NCBI GenBank assembly: GCA_036524155.1
Contig: DATDCV010000575.1
Span: 1 to 10,165, forward strand
From: DATDCV01 sp036524155
GTDB lineage: Bacteria > Verrucomicrobiota > Verrucomicrobiia > Limisphaerales > UBA8199
Length of the DNA stretch: 10,165 bases
Direction of reading: 5' to 3'
Under the pieces are notes generated by a model. The model had not been told where the DNA came from and searched no databases. It saw only the letters and a list, made by a program, of their open reading frames with translations. Within the stretch, counting starts at the first letter, position 1; every line of letters begins with the position of its first letter. Of this stretch, positions 7,227-10,165 are shown piece after piece. Both the position numbers and the translations under genes were made by a program.

Positions 7227-7311
7227 GCATCTTCTCTGTTTTGAACAGGGTTTGCACGATTCAAAATTGGGACGGTCGCAGGTCGAACACTCTGAAAGGA
7301 ATGTTTCGACC

Positions 7312-7419
7312 ATGACTGCGGCCACTGAAATCACGACCGTCCACGGCATCAACACCGACGCCCCGCGCGGCGTGAGCGACACAATCACTCAGGCCCCAGC
7401 CCACGGGATGGCCCGATGA
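7312..7419 (+). pseudogene. OsmC-family N-terminal remnant
   Basis: A 35-codon frame, with a purine-rich AAAGGA 11 bases before its ATG, reads MTAATEITTVHGINTDAPRG and continues with VSDTITQAPAHGMAR. This resembles the start of OsmC-family hydroperoxide-reductase-like proteins, where a short Thr-rich lead is followed by a NGI/VDT-type helix, but such proteins run to about 140-190 residues. Here the frame stops and no continuation is found in the other plus frames before the methyltransferase starts 88 bases on, so the body of the gene, including the redox cysteines, is missing. I therefore read it as a truncated remnant. It lies in the divergent space between the glycosidase and methyltransferase genes. 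The alternative is a genuine short leader peptide or a chance frame. Confidence 0.35.
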
Positions 7420-7507
7420 CATCGCGGCCGCTGGTGATATGAGCCGCCTGCACTGGACCTTTAGTCCCATTCACAAAAAACCACATCAAGGCGAGATGTA
7501 AGAGCGT

Positions 7508-8458
7508 ATGAACAAGAAAATTCTCATCGAAACTCACCGATCCATCTCTCCGTCAGCCGGATTTGCCAAAGAGGCAGCCGACGTCCTTGTCACCCCGGCG
7601 ACCCGTGTCCAACCCGTCCGACCAGCGGTTGAAGCGCCCGTCGTCGACATGCAGGCAGTTAAAGCCCGCCAGAAGGCAACCTGGGAAGCCGGTGATTTTG
7701 GACAGATCGCGAGATACACGATGCCCCCCGCGCAGGAGTTCATGGCACGGCTTGATCTGCGGCCAGGAGCCCGGGTGCTCGACGCGGCGTGCGGCACGGG
7801 CAACCTGGCACTTCTCGCCGCCCGGCGGGGTTGCCGGGCATCCGGTCTGGACATCGCGAGTAATCTCATTGCGCAGGCACGCGAACGGGCGCGGCAGGAA
7901 GCGCTCGCCATCGACTTCACCGAAGGTAACGCCGAAGCGATGCCCTACGAGGACAGCAGCTTCGATGGGGTGGTAAGCATGTTCGGGGTGATGTTTGCTC
8001 CGCAGCCAGAACGGGTAGTGAGGGAGCTGTGCCGCGTGACAAAGCCCGGCGGCTTCGTCGCCCTGGCGAACTGGACGCCGGCCGGTTTCATCGGGAAAAT
8101 GTTTGCCGTCTTCGCGCGACATTTGCCGCCGTCGACCGGAGTGCCGTCGCCGCTTTTGTGGGGAGACGCGGCCACGGTCCGCGCCCGGCTTGAGGGCGCC
8201 TTTGAGGAGCTGCGGCTCACCCCCCGGATAGCGCGGTTCTGTTTTCCGTTCGACCCGGCCGGGACAGTGGAGTTCTTCCGGCGCTATTATGGTCCGACCC
8301 AACGCGCCTTTCAGACTCTTGAGCCCGCCGGCCAAGCCAGGCTATGGAGCGACCTGGTCGAGCTTCAAACCCGGCACAACGCGTCGCCGCATCCGAACGA
8401 AACGGAGACACCATCGGAGTATTTGGAAATCCACGCGCACACCACCGCGGACTGCTGA
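7508..8458 (+). CDS. Class I SAM-dependent methyltransferase
   Basis: 316 residues, cytoplasmic, with no signal peptide. The Rossmann-like methyltransferase core is clear: the SAM-binding motif I VLDAACGTGN at 90-99, the acidic residue ending strand 2 in GLDIAS (Asp115), ITF-like FTEGNAEAMPYED, the strand 4 SFDGVVSMFGVMF at 151-163, and the post-core VTKPGGFVALANW at 177-189. The C-terminal part (190-316), with FFRRYYGPTQRAF and the closing PSEYLEIH, matches a common family of small-molecule methyltransferases whose substrate is mostly unknown. The family usually begins near DMQAVKARQKATWEAGDF (47-64), so residues 1-46 are an unusual extension or reflect a start that is too early; an ATG at 7649 would remove them, but neither start has a convincing Shine-Dalgarno. 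It is divergent from the glycosidase gene and converges on the ceramidase-like gene. Confidence 0.88.
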   Translation: MNKKILIETHRSISPSAGFAKEAADVLVTPATRVQPVRPAVEAPVVDMQAVKARQKATWEAGDFGQIARYTMPPAQEFMARLDLRPGARVLDAACGTGNLALLAARRGCRASGLDIASNLIAQARERARQEALAIDFTEGNAEAMPYEDSSFDGVVSMFGVMFAPQPERVVRELCRVTKPGGFVALANWTPAGFIGKMFAVFARHLPPSTGVPSPLLWGDAATVRARLEGAFEELRLTPRIARFCFPFDPAGTVEFFRRYYGPTQRAFQTLEPAGQARLWSDLVELQTRHNASPHPNETETPSEYLEIHAHTTADC

Positions 8459-8574
8459 ATTCAAGTCTACGGAACGAGGCACTCGGATGAAAATTCCGCC
8501 GGAAAGCGCGCCGCCCTCATGATGACCGTTCCTGTAGGTTGTCGGCGATCGAGCCGTGCGGCGGAAGCAAGATC

Positions 8575-8600
8575 CCCGGTCCGTTGTGTAACGGGCCGGG
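8575..8600. terminator. Bidirectional terminator hairpin between convergent genes
   Basis: CCCGGTCCGTT (8575-8585) pairs with AACGGGCCGGG (8590-8600) over 11 bp with one G-U wobble and a 4-base GTGT loop. On the plus strand it is followed by TTCGCATCATTTC, moderately T-rich. It lies 116 bases after the methyltransferase stop and 6 bases after the end of the ceramidase-like gene, so it could serve both. The T tract is imperfect on both strands. Confidence 0.6.
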
Positions 8601-8606
8601 TTCGCA

Positions 8607-10160
8607 TCATTTCACCTCGGGCGGCACGTTGCCATAGGACCACGGGGCGCGGTAAGGCGGGGCTGGTGGCGGCAGCGGGACGGGGCCGGGCGTCATCTGG
8701 TTGGCCAGCTCGATTCCCACATCTGCGAACTGACGGCCGGCGGTGATTTCCAGGTTGCTGTAGGACGTCAGGCGAGTCTCATAGCCTCCACCGCCGGGGC
8801 CGAAGGCCTCCTCAGTGGGGACGTAGCCGACGCAACCGTTGGCTAATTCGACCGGGAAGGTGAACGGGAATTTGCTCCCTTTCCTTATTACGAGGCCGGA
8901 TTGCACAAAATATTCCGCGGGATTGGACACCAGCGCCAGCGGGCCGACCTGGATGGCTTGCACCTCAACCTCGACTTCCGGGCGCGTTTTCATAACTGCA
9001 TCCAGCAGGACCGTTTCTTTGGCAAACGTCCACTCCGTTTCACCGACGTCTCTCGGGTCCTTTTGCACCAGTTCCAGCGCGCGGGTGGCTTTGTCCGGCG
9101 CGGGCGCGCGGCGTTTGACGTTCCAGATTTTTTGACGTGCATCAAGGGGGATGTCGGCGCTCGCGCCGCGCCGGATCAGCAACAGGGTCTTGTAGGCCTC
9201 CGCGCCGACGCGTTCCCCGACAATCTGACACCACTCCTCGGCACCGGGATTTTGGAACCTGGCGAGGTTATCCACCTGGGTCACATCGCCGCACGCACCT
9301 TGCAGGAAAACGACCGGCAGGGACGCGTCGCCCGTAGCACGGCGGAGCACCTGCTCCATCGCCCAAACCCAGTTGGCGGAAATGCCGCCGGGACTGGTTG
9401 TCGCATGGCAGGAGAAATTCACGACACAGCCGAGCAGGTGACCCTTCAAGTCCCAGACCCCGGCGACGCCGACCTGCGGATCGATGGGCCCCGCCGGGCC
9501 GACGATGTCAGGATTGCCGGCGCCCGGATGCGTGAACGTGAGGCCATTCTGCATGCGAAACCGGCGGTTGAACGATACTTTGTCCTCATAGCCGTAGCCG
9601 ACGGCGAGCCTGGCATCAGTGCGCGCGCTATCGGCGCCGACGACGGCTTCAACGATTTGCCGTTTGAGTAGCAGCGTGTAGCCGGGATTGGAGACGATGC
9701 TCTTATCGGTCGCCAGGTGTTTGACCAGAGGAGAAGCATTGTCAAAATCGCCAGGCTCCCCCATGCCGATGGGCCCCGAGGAATGGGAATGGGACGCGCC
9801 GATCAGAACGCATTCGGGTTTGATGCCGCAGCGGTTTTGTATCTCCGCGCGGGCTTCGGTCACAAGATTTCGCGTGATGAAGAGCAGGTCGACGCCGACG
9901 AGCGCGACCCGCTGGCGGCCATCGTCGAAGACCGCCGCGCGGACTTTGCACGGGTCGTGAAACGCGCGGTGGTAACTTTTCCCGTAATTACCGGGCGCTT
10001 CCATGCCGATGTCCGGGGTGATGTCGCGTTCGGCGAAACCGGCCTTGAAACCGGTTTTTGGAGGGGCCTCCGTTGCAGCGGCGGCGCCCGCGGTGTCAGC
10101 TGCGGCCAAGGCAACCGTCATCAGGGCGGCGACGGCACCGCGCAGGCCCGCCGCGAGCAT
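8607..10160 (-). CDS. Neutral/alkaline ceramidase-like secreted protein
   Basis: 517 residues from the ATG at 10160. Residues 1-29 look like an Ala-rich signal peptide, but the start is only 5 bases from the window edge and lacks a basic N-terminus, so the true start may lie outside. The rest matches the neutral/alkaline non-lysosomal ceramidase N-terminal domain: GFAERDITPD at 41-50, GASHSHSSGP at 121-130 (His124 and His126), the zinc-ligand-like NFSCHATT at 248-255 (His252), FLQGACGDVTQV at 285-296, NPAEYFVQSG at 413-422 and YVPTEEAFG with GGYE at 446-461. True ceramidases hydrolyse the N-acyl bond of ceramide with a serine in a GDVSP context; here the block reads GDVTQ and the serine is missing. 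Many relatives in Verrucomicrobiota and Planctomycetota share the fold without a proven ceramidase activity, so the substrate is open. The C-terminal carbohydrate-binding-type beta domain of full-length ceramidases appears absent, and the tail is Pro-rich. Confidence 0.85.
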   Translation of the reverse strand: MLAAGLRGAVAALMTVALAAADTAGAAAATEAPPKTGFKAGFAERDITPDIGMEAPGNYGKSYHRAFHDPCKVRAAVFDDGRQRVALVGVDLLFITRNLVTEARAEIQNRCGIKPECVLIGASHSHSSGPIGMGEPGDFDNASPLVKHLATDKSIVSNPGYTLLLKRQIVEAVVGADSARTDARLAVGYGYEDKVSFNRRFRMQNGLTFTHPGAGNPDIVGPAGPIDPQVGVAGVWDLKGHLLGCVVNFSCHATTSPGGISANWVWAMEQVLRRATGDASLPVVFLQGACGDVTQVDNLARFQNPGAEEWCQIVGERVGAEAYKTLLLIRRGASADIPLDARQKIWNVKRRAPAPDKATRALELVQKDPRDVGETEWTFAKETVLLDAVMKTRPEVEVEVQAIQVGPLALVSNPAEYFVQSGLVIRKGSKFPFTFPVELANGCVGYVPTEEAFGPGGGGYETRLTSYSNLEITAGRQFADVGIELANQMTPGPVPLPPPAPPYRAPWSYGNVPPEVK

Positions 10161-10165
10161 AAAGC

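Noticed and set aside
7259..7287. A possible minus-strand promoter upstream of the glycosidase gene: TTCGAC, 17 bases, TTGAAT
   Set aside because: The -10 box matches only four of six consensus bases and the -35 box is poor, so it is not better than chance. It is the best candidate I saw in the divergent region.
8488..8520. An 11-codon ORF in the convergent intergenic region
   Set aside because: It is too short, has no Shine-Dalgarno, and lies between a stop codon and a terminator hairpin.
8901..9671. A 256-codon plus-strand open frame
   Set aside because: It is antisense to the ceramidase-like gene, whose motifs are unmistakable.

Overview
The window looks like a chromosomal segment from a GC-rich member of the Verrucomicrobiota (a Planctomycetota relative is the main alternative). 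This rests on gene content: nearly every gene encodes an exported protein or lipoprotein, and the mix is typical of that superphylum (DUF1080/3-keto-disaccharide hydrolase-like, TIGR03067-like lipoprotein, ceramidase-like esterase fold, six-hairpin glycosidase, discoidin-Ig-CARDB mosaic). No rRNA, tRNA, CRISPR array, transposase or phage gene was seen.

Layout, left to right. A minus-strand gene (1-1110) runs off the left edge and encodes the first 370 residues of a secreted multidomain protein. A run of minus-strand genes follows, in transcription order from the right: six-hairpin glycosidase-like protein (7218-5056), small lipoprotein (4981-4622), 548-residue secreted protein of unknown function (4560-2914), TIGR03067-like lipoprotein (2718-2287), a possible 51-codon ORF coupled to it by a GTGA overlap (2290-2135), and the DUF1080 protein (2125-1361). 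Gaps run from an overlap of 4 bases to about 250 bases, so this may be several transcription units.

A plus-strand class I SAM-dependent methyltransferase (7508-8458) is divergent from the glycosidase. The 289-base space between them holds a 35-codon ORF that resembles only the N-terminus of an OsmC-family protein, probably a gene remnant. The methyltransferase converges on a minus-strand ceramidase-like gene (10160-8607), with a strong hairpin between them. The ceramidase-like start lies 5 bases from the window edge, so its N-terminus is uncertain.

Taken together, the minus-strand genes suggest an extracytoplasmic glycan or glycoconjugate-processing neighbourhood: a glycosidase, a sugar-processing DUF1080 protein, a ceramidase-fold protein, a surface mosaic protein and lipoproteins. 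This is inferred from family membership; the sequence shows no direct substrate evidence. I found no clear novel defence or mobile system. The most interesting points are the coupled small ORF, the OsmC-like remnant, the conserved-looking 548-residue unknown protein, and the ceramidase-like protein lacking the usual active-site serine motif.
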